Part shown: piece by piece, positions 1-6,931 of the stretch
Layout of the letters: each line of letters begins with the position of its first letter
Position numbering within the stretch: position 1 is the first letter of the stretch
Origin: Azospirillum sp. 47_25
Lineage (GTDB): Bacteria > Pseudomonadota > Alphaproteobacteria > RF32 > CAG-239
Direction: 5' to 3'
Assembly: GCA_001917125.1 (NCBI GenBank)
Contig: MNTU01000030.1
Coordinates: forward strand, 1-19,800
DNA: 19,800 bases
Made by a program: the position numbers and the translations under genes
Notes under the pieces: generated by a model
What the model was told of the DNA's origin: nothing
What the model saw: only the letters and a program-made list of their open reading frames with translations
The model's database searches: none

Positions 1-1
1 G

Positions 2-304
2 GCTGCGACAGCAACCAACAGTTATGAACCGAGCGGGTGCAGCAAGGATTTCTGTAAGAAAACGAAGTGGTTTTTGCCGAGTATGAGGGATTTGATCACG
101 TTGTATGACGCGAAGAGTTATGTAAATGCCTCGCTGAGTTTGACAGCCAGCTCGGGAGCCACAACCTTGACGGAAAGTTATTACTGGTCCTCTACCGAGT
201 TTTCTAGTGACTATGCGTGGATATTGAACGTGCATAGCGGTTTCAGGGGCAGCTACAGTAAGAGCTACAATAACATATACGTTCGTCCGGTAGTGAAATA
301 TTAG
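2..304 (+). CDS. C-terminal fragment of a DUF1566-like protein
   Basis: The frame is open to the left edge, so only the last 100 residues are visible and the true start lies outside the window. The tail reads KWFLPSMRDL, then YYWSSTE about 40 residues later, and ends in VRPVVKY. This W-L-P-S / Y-W-S-S-T-E / R-P-V pattern is characteristic of DUF1566 and the related Fibrobacter-type paralogous domains, which form C-lectin-like folds at the end of secreted or surface proteins. Two cysteines near the left edge (GCSKDFCKK) could form a disulfide. An internal TTG at 74 is open but lies inside the conserved domain, so it is not a credible start. The gene converges on the flagellar operon and is separated from it by a shared terminator. 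The molecular role is unknown; surface location is inferred from the family only. Confidence 0.7.
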   Translation, partial: AATATNSYEPSGCSKDFCKKTKWFLPSMRDLITLYDAKSYVNASLSLTASSGATTLTESYYWSSTEFSSDYAWILNVHSGFRGSYSKSYNNIYVRPVVKY

Positions 305-323
305 GCACAAAAGAGGAAATAAT

Positions 324-352
324 AAAAAGCCCCTCAAACGAGGGGCTTTTTT
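324..352. terminator. Bidirectional intrinsic terminator between DUF1566-like gene and flgL
   Basis: A 7-bp GC-rich stem (GCCCCTC / GAGGGGC) with a 4-base loop AAAC is flanked by an A-run on the left and six Ts on the right. It therefore works as a rho-independent terminator in both directions. It lies between the stop codons of two convergent genes and would end both the DUF1566-like transcript and the flgI-flgL operon. Confidence 0.9.
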
Positions 353-367
353 GAGCAAACCGTCGGC

Positions 368-2608
368 TTATTTGATATAATCAAGCAAACTCAAACTCAT
401 GGCCTGTTGCAAAACGGCATAAGATGCTTCCAGATTCTGCGAAGCCAGCAGCAGTTTGGTTGCCGCCTCGGTTTTGTCAACATCTTTCAGGGAAGAGATG
501 TTGTTCTCCAGATTGGCCTTGATTGTTGTCTGGTTTTCCATGGTCTGGTTCAAAACAACGTAATTTGAGTTTATTTTGGCCGAGATTGTATAAATGTCGG
601 CATTTTTAACATTGGCATTTTCACTGGCATTAAACAATGCGTCGGAAATCAGATCCAATGCTTCGTTGACGCGATCAATCGGATTTTCCGAAGAAATGGT
701 TCCGGTAATGTCGTCAGCCGGATTGCGGGTATCTACAAGATTGCCCTGTGCAATCATTCCCAATGCTCTGAATAATTTTTCAAAGGCCGGGTCATTGGCA
801 TTAACGTCAAAACTGATGGACTGGTTTTCGGAAATGCGTTTTTCCGAAGTCAGATCGCCGCCTTTATAATAAGATTCGCTCGAAAGGCTCCATGAGCTGG
901 AAGCGGCAATCGTCGTGGTCGGAAAGCGCGACGGGTCAACCGTAACATATAATTCGGTTCCGTCGTCACTGATACCGGTAACCTGAACCTGGCCGGCAAT
1001 GTTGTTGTTCTTAAAGCCGTCCATATTAATCACCGAACCGACCGGGAACGATTTGCTGAAAGTGACGTCATTGTCCGGCGTAATCACATCGTCGGTAACT
1101 ACCGGAGTCGATTCTTCAAAAGTAACGGTTTTGCCGTCGGCGGAAACCGATTTGACAATATAGGCCTTGGCATTGCCGCCGGCAGCATCGCCGCCGATGA
1201 CAACAGTGTCTCCCGCGCTGAGCGTGTTAAAGGCGCCGTATTCGGTGGCGTTCATTGTGTTTTTGTCGCTGTTGAACGTCAGTGTGCCGGTTGTCTTGTC
1301 ATTGGCAGTAATTGCCGGTTTCAGAAAACCGCCGGCTTTTTCTGCCGTAATGGTGCCCTGATTGGTGTTGTTTCCGTTCAGTTTAAGCGAAATATCTCCC
1401 GTGTTGCTCGCGTTGACCGAAAAGTTAGAGAGGTCAGCGCTGCTGTTGCTCGGGTATTGAATATTCAAACCGTCATAATAGGCTTGAAATTCGTCCAAAG
1501 TCGAAAACGGAAAATCGACCGGAGCCTGGCTGGAAACACCGCCGCCGAACAGATATTTGCCGTTGGCGAAAGTATTCAGACTGTCAACCAGCATTTTCAA
1601 AGCCGAAAAGGCGCTGTTTTGCAGCTGTCTCAATTCCCGGGCCTGATCCGGGCTCATGGTATAAGGCTCGCCGGTTTCCACGCCGTCTACGTTCAAGACG
1701 CTTGAAGTGCCGTTAATCGTATAAAGCGGGAAAGTGAATTTGTTGCCTTCAAATTTAAAATCGGCATTGGCGGGCAGCTTATCCTTCAGAGCATTCATTA
1801 CGTCTTCGGCATTTGCAGCACCGCTGATGTCAATATTATTGCCGTTGCCGTCATTGGCAAAGGTATATTGAACACCGTTAATGGTAATCGTCTGTCCCAG
1901 ATAATCGGCCACATTGTCATTGGTAAAAGTCAGTTCGCCGCCGGTATAATCGGGAGTAAGACTGCTGCCGCCGATAGTGGTGGTCACCGGCGAACCGGTC
2001 GTTACGCCGTTGGCCTTGATAATTGTGGAATTGTTGTCAACCGTACCCAGCGGATAAGTAAACGTTGTGCCGTCAAAGTCATAATCGGCGTTGGCGGGCA
2101 ATTTGTCTTTCAGAGCCGTCATAATCTCTTCGGCCGTTGTGGCGCCGCTGATGTCAATATTATTGCCGTTGCTGTTGTTGGCAAACTTATATTCGGTACC
2201 GTCGATAATGATGCTTTTGCCGATATAATCGTCGGGATCGTTGCTGGTAAAGGTCAGCTTGCCGCCGGTATTGTCGGTAATGGTGGTGCCTTCGCCGCCG
2301 TTGCCGGTAATGCCGCTGAAACTGGTCAGGGCGCTTTTGAAGTCGTTAATCGCATCCTGAATCGCTTCCATCGACGTGTTCATCGTTTTGATTTCGACTT
2401 CGGTAATTTTATTGTTTTCCATAAACGTGCTGGTAACGCCGAGCGTCGCTTCCAGAGAAACGATGCTGGAGGCGCTCATGCCGTAGCCGGAATAGTTCTG
2501 AGCCTTAAGACCGGTAATGGACTGAAAGCTGTAAAGATCGACCAGATTTTTGTTGGCAATCGTTGCATTGGTCATATTCAGATAAGTTGCATAAGTAGGT
2601 ACGCGCAT
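368..2608 (-). CDS. flgL: Flagellar hook-associated protein 3 (HAP3, FlgL), enlarged
   Basis: FlgL forms the second ring of the hook-filament junction, outside the cell, between FlgK and flagellin. The N-terminus (RVPTYATY, NMTNATIANKNLVDLYSFQSITGLKAQNYSG) and the C-terminal helix (LLLASQNLEASYAVLQQAMSLSLLDYIK) are the D0/D1 coiled-coil parts shared with flagellins. At 746 residues it is far longer than the roughly 300 of enterobacterial FlgL. The extra length is an internal tandem repeat (about residues 115-206 and 223-313) and a further Gly/Thr/Asn-rich stretch (about 400-620), both expected on the outer surface of the ring. The ATG sits 8 bases after AGGAGG, which overlaps the flgK stop codon, so translation is probably coupled. 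It is the last gene of the operon. HAP3 identity rests on the two termini and the position after flgK; the middle has no assigned function. Confidence 0.92.
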   Translation of the reverse strand: MRVPTYATYLNMTNATIANKNLVDLYSFQSITGLKAQNYSGYGMSASSIVSLEATLGVTSTFMENNKITEVEIKTMNTSMEAIQDAINDFKSALTSFSGITGNGGEGTTITDNTGGKLTFTSNDPDDYIGKSIIIDGTEYKFANNSNGNNIDISGATTAEEIMTALKDKLPANADYDFDGTTFTYPLGTVDNNSTIIKANGVTTGSPVTTTIGGSSLTPDYTGGELTFTNDNVADYLGQTITINGVQYTFANDGNGNNIDISGAANAEDVMNALKDKLPANADFKFEGNKFTFPLYTINGTSSVLNVDGVETGEPYTMSPDQARELRQLQNSAFSALKMLVDSLNTFANGKYLFGGGVSSQAPVDFPFSTLDEFQAYYDGLNIQYPSNSSADLSNFSVNASNTGDISLKLNGNNTNQGTITAEKAGGFLKPAITANDKTTGTLTFNSDKNTMNATEYGAFNTLSAGDTVVIGGDAAGGNAKAYIVKSVSADGKTVTFEESTPVVTDDVITPDNDVTFSKSFPVGSVINMDGFKNNNIAGQVQVTGISDDGTELYVTVDPSRFPTTTIAASSSWSLSSESYYKGGDLTSEKRISENQSISFDVNANDPAFEKLFRALGMIAQGNLVDTRNPADDITGTISSENPIDRVNEALDLISDALFNASENANVKNADIYTISAKINSNYVVLNQTMENQTTIKANLENNISSLKDVDKTEAATKLLLASQNLEASYAVLQQAMSLSLLDYIK
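1670..2266 (-). repeat. Two tandem ~92-residue repeats inside flgL
   Basis: Residues 115-206 and 223-313 of FlgL are clear copies of each other. Both run GG(K/E)LTFT, (D)Y(I/L)G, I(D/N)G, FAN, GNGNNIDISGA or NGNNIDISGA, ALKDKLPANAD, then FTYPL/FTFPL and NGV/DGV-xTG. The copies start 108 codons apart. The shared words are also close at DNA level (for example the stretches around 1820-1850 and 2150-2180), so this is a duplication inside the gene. The pattern resembles flagellin hook-IN type surface domains, but that family assignment is tentative. Confidence 0.85.
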
Positions 2609-2620
2609 TTTTCAGTCCTC

Positions 2621-4813
2621 CTAGTTAACCATATTCAAAAGCATGTCTAACATTTCTTTAGACGCGGTAAATGTTTGGGCGCAGGCGGCATAACTCTGCT
2701 GGAAGATAATCAGCTGAGCCAGCTCTTCGTCACGGTCAACGCCGCTGAGCGTCGCTTCCTTCAGGGAAATGGAGTTAGTCAGCTCCTGCTGATAATTCAA
2801 TGCCGAGGTTGCGCTGTTGGTTTCCGTTGCCACGGCGCCGACAAAAGTTGCCGCATAATTGGCCAGTGTCGTGCTGGTCTGCGCCAGACTTCCGGCCTGG
2901 CCAAAGTCTTGCGCATCGGTAAAGACCTTGGCCATCGCGTTGGCAATGTCGTTGGCGGCCGGATTCAACTGATATTCGCCGGAATTGGAGTTGAATTCCG
3001 GCGTGCCGGAAGAAATGCCTGACGGATTGGTCAGCAGGTCTTCACGCACGCTCAGTGACCCTGCGGCATCCGAATTGGACGGATGCATGCCGATTCTTTC
3101 CAGAAAACCGGTTGTCCGCCCCGTGGTCTGGTTGATTGCTTCGCTGATTTCCAGCTGTTCGCCCGAAGTGTTGTTAATCTGCAGAACATAACCGTTGCCG
3201 TTGGGAACCAGCGAAGCCTTAATCTGACTGTTCAGCTTCGGGTCATTGTTGATTTTGTTGACGATATCCTGCAGGCTCTCGTTCGGGTAAATGTTGATTG
3301 AACCCAAAGACGGATTGTTGCCGGTGGCGAAATTGATGGTAATTTTTTCCTGAACCCCGAGATTGGCGTTCTTATTCAACACTTTTGAATCATAAATGTG
3401 TTCGTTTTTGGTGGTCTGGAAAAAATCATTCATTCCGAAGAAGTAGGAAAAACCTTCCATCGTCCGGTCATAAGCGCCGTCGCCGTTAACGTCGAATTTA
3501 ATCGTAACGTCCTGCTGGTCGCTGCCGGCGGTGGAAGAGGCTTCGTCCATAATCGAGAACGAATAGTTGCTGTCTCCGGTGTTGATAACCAGCTTTCCGT
3601 CATCATTGATTTCGGCATAAGCCTGCGGCAGGTTTGCCCCGTCCGGAGAGGTCAGCCAGTCATTGACCAGTCCCACCATATCGGAAACGCTGCCCCCGCC
3701 GTCGGGAAAACCCAATCCTGCCAGCAAAGTCGTTGTCGCAACCTGCTTGCCCTCGGAGTCAAAAATTGTCAGTCTGACATCGCCGTTGGAAATCTGAATA
3801 TTCTGATTGGCCGGGTCAATAAAGGTTCGGCTGCCGGTGAGTTCCGACGGTGCGTTCGGATAAGACGTTCCGCGGTTGTGAACCTGGTTGATGGCGTCTT
3901 TCATTGTGGCCGCCAGTTCGTTCAGCTGGGTCTGCAGCGAGGTCAGCTGGTTGTCGCGAATGTCAATCAGCCCCTTGAGTTCGCCGTCTTTAATATTATT
4001 GGTGATGTCTTCGCCGTCAACATAAATGCCGCCGATGCCGCCGCCGGCATAAGAGGTGGTCGGACTGGCCTGTGCAACGGCACTGTGCGACAGCTTGTGC
4101 GGATAGCGGTCCAGCAGCGTAACGCCGCCGGTCGTCTGAATAACGATTTCGCCGCTTTCCCGCTTGAAATAGGAAATGTCTATCAGTCCGCTCAAATCAC
4201 GCAGAGCCTGGTCGCGCTGGTCTTCCAAATCTGCCACGCCGTCATATCCCAAAACCTTGTATTTGACAATCTGGTCATTGAGGTTCTGCAGGTCGTCCAG
4301 CAGGTCGTTAATCTGGTCGCAGGCTTCACTGATGCTCAAATCGGCATCGCCGCGCAGTTTTTGAATTTCCGTCGTCAGGGAATTAAGGCGGGAAGCGACC
4401 GTATTGGCGTTGTTCAACAGATTATAGCGCCCCGAAGATGAGGTAACGTCAGAAGCGAAAGTTTCAAAAGCCGATTGCAGATCGCCGACATTGGCGGCAA
4501 TGGAATTGTTGCCGGACGGAGTTCCCAGCAATGTTTCCGTTTTGCCCAGAAACTGGTTCTTGGCATTAAGATTCCCGGTCTGGCTGTTGGAGGCCAGATA
4601 ACTTTTTAGCAGACCTTCGTTAACGGTGCGGGTAATATCTCCCAGCTGAACGCCGGCGCTGTATCCGCCCAGAACGAGATTTTTCTGAGCCGCGGTTTTG
4701 CGGGTGTAGCCGACCGTGTCGATATTGGCCAGGTTGCGCCCGACGATATCCATCTGGTTCTGGGCAACCTTCATGCCGCTCAAAGAGGTCTGTAAGCCTG
4801 ATAACATAACCAT
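2621..4813 (-). CDS. flgK: Flagellar hook-associated protein 1 (HAP1, FlgK)
   Basis: FlgK is the first junction protein, placed directly on the hook and exported by the flagellar type III system. The N-terminus (LSGLQTSLSGMKVAQNQMDIVGRNLANIDTVGYTRK) contains the rod/hook signature ANxxTxGYxR. The C-terminus (LSGVDRDEELAQLIIFQQSYAACAQTFTASKEMLDMLLNMV) is the conserved FlgK/FlgE C-terminal helix with the usual DEE-L-x-x-QQSY. At 730 residues it is longer than E. coli FlgK (about 550), the excess being in the middle surface domains. The ATG at 4813 has AGGAG 8 bases upstream; a second ATG two codons in is too far from it. It lies 11 bases after flgN and 12 before flgL in one operon. Assignment is secure. 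Confidence 0.95.
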   Translation of the reverse strand: MVMLSGLQTSLSGMKVAQNQMDIVGRNLANIDTVGYTRKTAAQKNLVLGGYSAGVQLGDITRTVNEGLLKSYLASNSQTGNLNAKNQFLGKTETLLGTPSGNNSIAANVGDLQSAFETFASDVTSSSGRYNLLNNANTVASRLNSLTTEIQKLRGDADLSISEACDQINDLLDDLQNLNDQIVKYKVLGYDGVADLEDQRDQALRDLSGLIDISYFKRESGEIVIQTTGGVTLLDRYPHKLSHSAVAQASPTTSYAGGGIGGIYVDGEDITNNIKDGELKGLIDIRDNQLTSLQTQLNELAATMKDAINQVHNRGTSYPNAPSELTGSRTFIDPANQNIQISNGDVRLTIFDSEGKQVATTTLLAGLGFPDGGGSVSDMVGLVNDWLTSPDGANLPQAYAEINDDGKLVINTGDSNYSFSIMDEASSTAGSDQQDVTIKFDVNGDGAYDRTMEGFSYFFGMNDFFQTTKNEHIYDSKVLNKNANLGVQEKITINFATGNNPSLGSINIYPNESLQDIVNKINNDPKLNSQIKASLVPNGNGYVLQINNTSGEQLEISEAINQTTGRTTGFLERIGMHPSNSDAAGSLSVREDLLTNPSGISSGTPEFNSNSGEYQLNPAANDIANAMAKVFTDAQDFGQAGSLAQTSTTLANYAATFVGAVATETNSATSALNYQQELTNSISLKEATLSGVDRDEELAQLIIFQQSYAACAQTFTASKEMLDMLLNMVN

Positions 4814-4824
4814 GATTCCAACTC

Positions 4825-5280
4825 CTATAATGTTCTGTTGACCGCTATCGCGCTATGTTGATTGTCCGGCTGGTTAAACTGCCCTTGGGCTCCGTAAGAC
4901 GTCGAGTTGGACTTGCTCGTCATCTTGGCGACGTTAACAATCGAACCGATAACCGATTTGCTGGTTTCCATTCTGGTTTTTAATAATAAGTCGTTTTCCC
5001 GCAGCAGTTCGTCCAGCTTGAGGGAATTTTGCTTCAGCGTAGCTTTGGCCTCGTCGTCCATGGAGGCCAGGGCATGCTGGTTTTTGATAAAATAAGCCAC
5101 CAGATTTCTGTAAACTGAAACAATCTGGGCTTTCTGCTCATACATCTCGCTGACTCTGACAACGTTATAATCGCGCAGAGCCTGGTTTTCTTCCTGCAGC
5201 AATTCGGCGAAAGTCAGAAGGATTTCCTGATAATCGCTGATTTTCTTCTGCATCTCCGTCTGTTGTTCTGCCTGTTCCAT
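4825..5280 (-). CDS. flgN: FlgN-like export chaperone for FlgK and FlgL
   Basis: A 151-residue, highly helical, charged protein (MEQAEQQTEMQKK..., LLTFAELLQEENQALRDYNV, LVAYFIKNQHAL, LLRENDLLLKTRMETSKSVI) of the size and build of FlgN/FlgN-like chaperones, which hold FlgK and FlgL unfolded in the cytoplasm and deliver them to the export gate. The motif EEN.ALRDYNV fits the FlgN helix in which the family has ENxAL. An upstream extension of the frame to 5487 exists but would overlap flgJ out of frame. The ATG at 5280 is preceded by GAGGTG, which begins directly after the flgJ stop, so it is taken as the start. Its position just before flgK and flgL, its clients, supports the call. Similarity is weak at sequence level, so the name rests partly on context. 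Confidence 0.75.
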   Translation of the reverse strand: MEQAEQQTEMQKKISDYQEILLTFAELLQEENQALRDYNVVRVSEMYEQKAQIVSVYRNLVAYFIKNQHALASMDDEAKATLKQNSLKLDELLRENDLLLKTRMETSKSVIGSIVNVAKMTSKSNSTSYGAQGQFNQPDNQHSAIAVNRTL

Positions 5281-5290
5281 TTCACACCTC

Positions 5291-5656
5291 TTATTTTGCG
5301 CTTTGTCCGTTGATAAAGCCCTGGCTTTCCATTTCCTGCATTTCCAAAATCGAGCGCATAACCTCATCGGCCACGCCGACCGAGCCGTTTTTTGCCATTG
5401 CCTTGCCGTATTCGTTAACCAGCAGGGAGCGGTAAACTTTTTCGGCATGACCGCCGCCGAACATGCCGTCGGTGGAAATGCCTTCAAACATGGTTTCGGC
5501 CATTTTGCTCAGGAAAAAGGCTTCAAAGTCCTGAGCGGCAGCTCGGGCTTCTTCTTTGCTCATGGCTTTTGTTCCGTTCAGGGAAGTGTTGGGCTTCCTG
5601 TTCAGGGCAATAGCCGCGGCGTCAAAACCGGTTATGTTCGCATTGCTCAGTTCCAT
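5291..5656 (-). CDS. flgJ: Rod-binding protein, FlgJ N-terminal domain type
   Basis: A 121-residue protein with the rod-binding core AAAQDFEAFFLSKMAETMFEGI, the partly glycine-rich link STDGMFGGGHAEKVYRSLLVNEYGKAMAKNGSVGVADEVMRSI, and nothing more. This is the N-terminal half of enterobacterial FlgJ, which caps or scaffolds rod assembly in the periplasm. The muramidase half is absent, as is usual in alphaproteobacteria, so peptidoglycan must be opened by a separate enzyme. The ATG lies one base after the flgI stop, and its ribosome site GAGGTG is inside the last codons of flgI, so the two genes are probably translationally coupled. The FlgJ-type N-terminal family call is firm; function follows from the family and operon. 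Confidence 0.88.
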   Translation of the reverse strand: MELSNANITGFDAAAIALNRKPNTSLNGTKAMSKEEARAAAQDFEAFFLSKMAETMFEGISTDGMFGGGHAEKVYRSLLVNEYGKAMAKNGSVGVADEVMRSILEMQEMESQGFINGQSAK

Positions 5657-5657
5657 T

Positions 5658-6782
5658 CTAAATCACCTCAATATCCGCCTGCAGGGCGCCGCTGGCTTTT
5701 ACGGCCTGCAGAATACTGATTAAATCGCGCGGGGTAACGCCGAGGGCATTTAAGCCGTCAACCAGTTCCTGCAGATTAACGCCGGTGTCCAGAACGCTCA
5801 GCCTGCTGTTGACTTCTTCGTTAACGTCAATTGCGGTAACGTTTTGCGTAATGGTCGTTCCGTTACTGAAAGGCAGGGGCTGGGAAACCATCGGAATTTC
5901 CGAGATTTTGATGGTCAGGTTGCCTTGGGCAATGGCCAGCCTGTTGATTTTGACATCCTTGCCGATGACAATAATGCCCGAACTTTCGTCAATCACCACC
6001 TTGGCCAGCTGATCGGGCTGAACCTGCAGCTGTTCGACTTTGGTCATCAAATCGACCACCTTGTCCTCATATTCCTGCGGAATTTGCAAATCGACGGTGG
6101 CCGGATCCAAAGCTTTGGAAGCCGGCTGTCCGAGCATTGCGTTAATGGCGTCGGAAATCCGGCGCGCGGTGGTAAAATCGGGATTGCGCAGGGCAATGCG
6201 GATATTCTTCAGGCTGTCCAGAGCAAAGTCGATTTCATTTTCAATAATCGCGCCGTTGGCGATTCGCCCCGAAGTGGGAACCCCGCGGGTGACCGAGGCA
6301 TTATTGCCCTGTGCCGAAACGCTTCCGGTGGCAATCTGTCCCTGGGCCACGGCATAAACTTCGCCGTTGGCGCCGCTTAGCGGCGTGGCAATCAAAGTGC
6401 CTCCCTGCAGGGATTTGGCATCGCCCATGGCGCTGACCATAACGTCAATCCGGCTACCTTGGCGGGCAAAGGGCGGCAGGCTGGCCGTGACCATGACGGC
6501 AGCAATGTTTTTGGATTTAAGCTGACCGTCGCGGGCGTTGATGCCAAGCTGGTCAAGCATGCTGATCAGGCTCTCTTTGGCAAAATTGATGGATTTTATG
6601 TTGTCACCGGTGCCGTTTAAGCCCACAACCAGGCCGTAACCGACCAGCTGGTTCTCTCTGACGCCTTCAAAATCGGCAATATCTTTTATGCGGGAACTGG
6701 CCGCAGCCTGTCCGCCCGCGAGCAGAAAAACAGCTCCGATAATGCTGAAAACGGCTGATTTCTTAAACAAAACGGTGTTCAT
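5658..6782 (-). CDS. flgI: Flagellar P-ring protein FlgI
   Basis: FlgI forms the periplasmic P-ring, the bushing of the flagellar rod in the peptidoglycan layer. It begins with a signal peptide (KK, then a hydrophobic run to about residue 28, likely cut near QAAA-SS). The mature start SRIKDIADFEGVRENQLVGYGLVVGLNGTGD is the diagnostic FlgI motif, followed by SKNIAAVMVTASLPPFARQGSRIDVMVSAMGDAKSLQGGTL. The end LVDGLNALGVTPRDLISILQAVKASGALQADIEVI is the family's usual C-terminus. At 374 residues the length is normal. A GTG two codons earlier (6788) is also open, but it sits only 4 bases after the GAGG ribosome site; the ATG at 6782 is 10 bases from it and is preferred. First gene of the operon, transcribed from the sigma-54 promoter at 6828-6843. 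Confidence 0.95.
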   Translation of the reverse strand: MNTVLFKKSAVFSIIGAVFLLAGGQAAASSRIKDIADFEGVRENQLVGYGLVVGLNGTGDNIKSINFAKESLISMLDQLGINARDGQLKSKNIAAVMVTASLPPFARQGSRIDVMVSAMGDAKSLQGGTLIATPLSGANGEVYAVAQGQIATGSVSAQGNNASVTRGVPTSGRIANGAIIENEIDFALDSLKNIRIALRNPDFTTARRISDAINAMLGQPASKALDPATVDLQIPQEYEDKVVDLMTKVEQLQVQPDQLAKVVIDESSGIIVIGKDVKINRLAIAQGNLTIKISEIPMVSQPLPFSNGTTITQNVTAIDVNEEVNSRLSVLDTGVNLQELVDGLNALGVTPRDLISILQAVKASGALQADIEVI

Positions 6783-6827
6783 AATCACAAAACCTCAAAA
6801 TTTTTCCATAAACTTATTTGTTTTATA

Positions 6828-6843
6828 TGCAATATTCGTGCCA
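6828..6843 (-). promoter_or_regulatory. Sigma-54 (RpoN) promoter of the flgI-flgL operon
   Basis: On the minus strand the sequence is TGGCACGAATATTGCA. This matches the -24/-12 consensus TGGCACG-N4-TTGC(A/T) at every position, with the invariant GG and GC exactly 12 bases apart. Counting from the -12 C, transcription should start near 6817, about 35 bases before the flgI ATG. A sigma-54 promoter needs an enhancer-binding activator; flagellar operons of several alphaproteobacteria use FlbD-type activators this way. No activator gene or assignable enhancer site is visible in the window. Confidence 0.88.
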
Positions 6844-6931
6844 AAAATAATGAGATTTTTTATTCGCAACCTTAGCAAGAGAGGTGGAACTCTTAAATCG
6901 ATTATTATATATTAGGGGATGATAATATTAA

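Noticed and set aside
1868..2650. 260-residue open frame on the plus strand
   Set aside because: Fully antisense to flgL apart from the short flgL-flgK gap. It has no ribosome site or family motifs, and its composition is that of a complementary shadow of a gene with strong third-position bias.
3398..4441. 347-residue open frame on the plus strand
   Set aside because: Lies wholly antisense to flgK, whose identity is certain; the translation shows no recognisable domain.
5281..5487. Upstream extension of the flgN frame to 5487
   Set aside because: It would overlap flgJ out of frame by about 200 bases; the ATG at 5280 has a good ribosome site directly after the flgJ stop.
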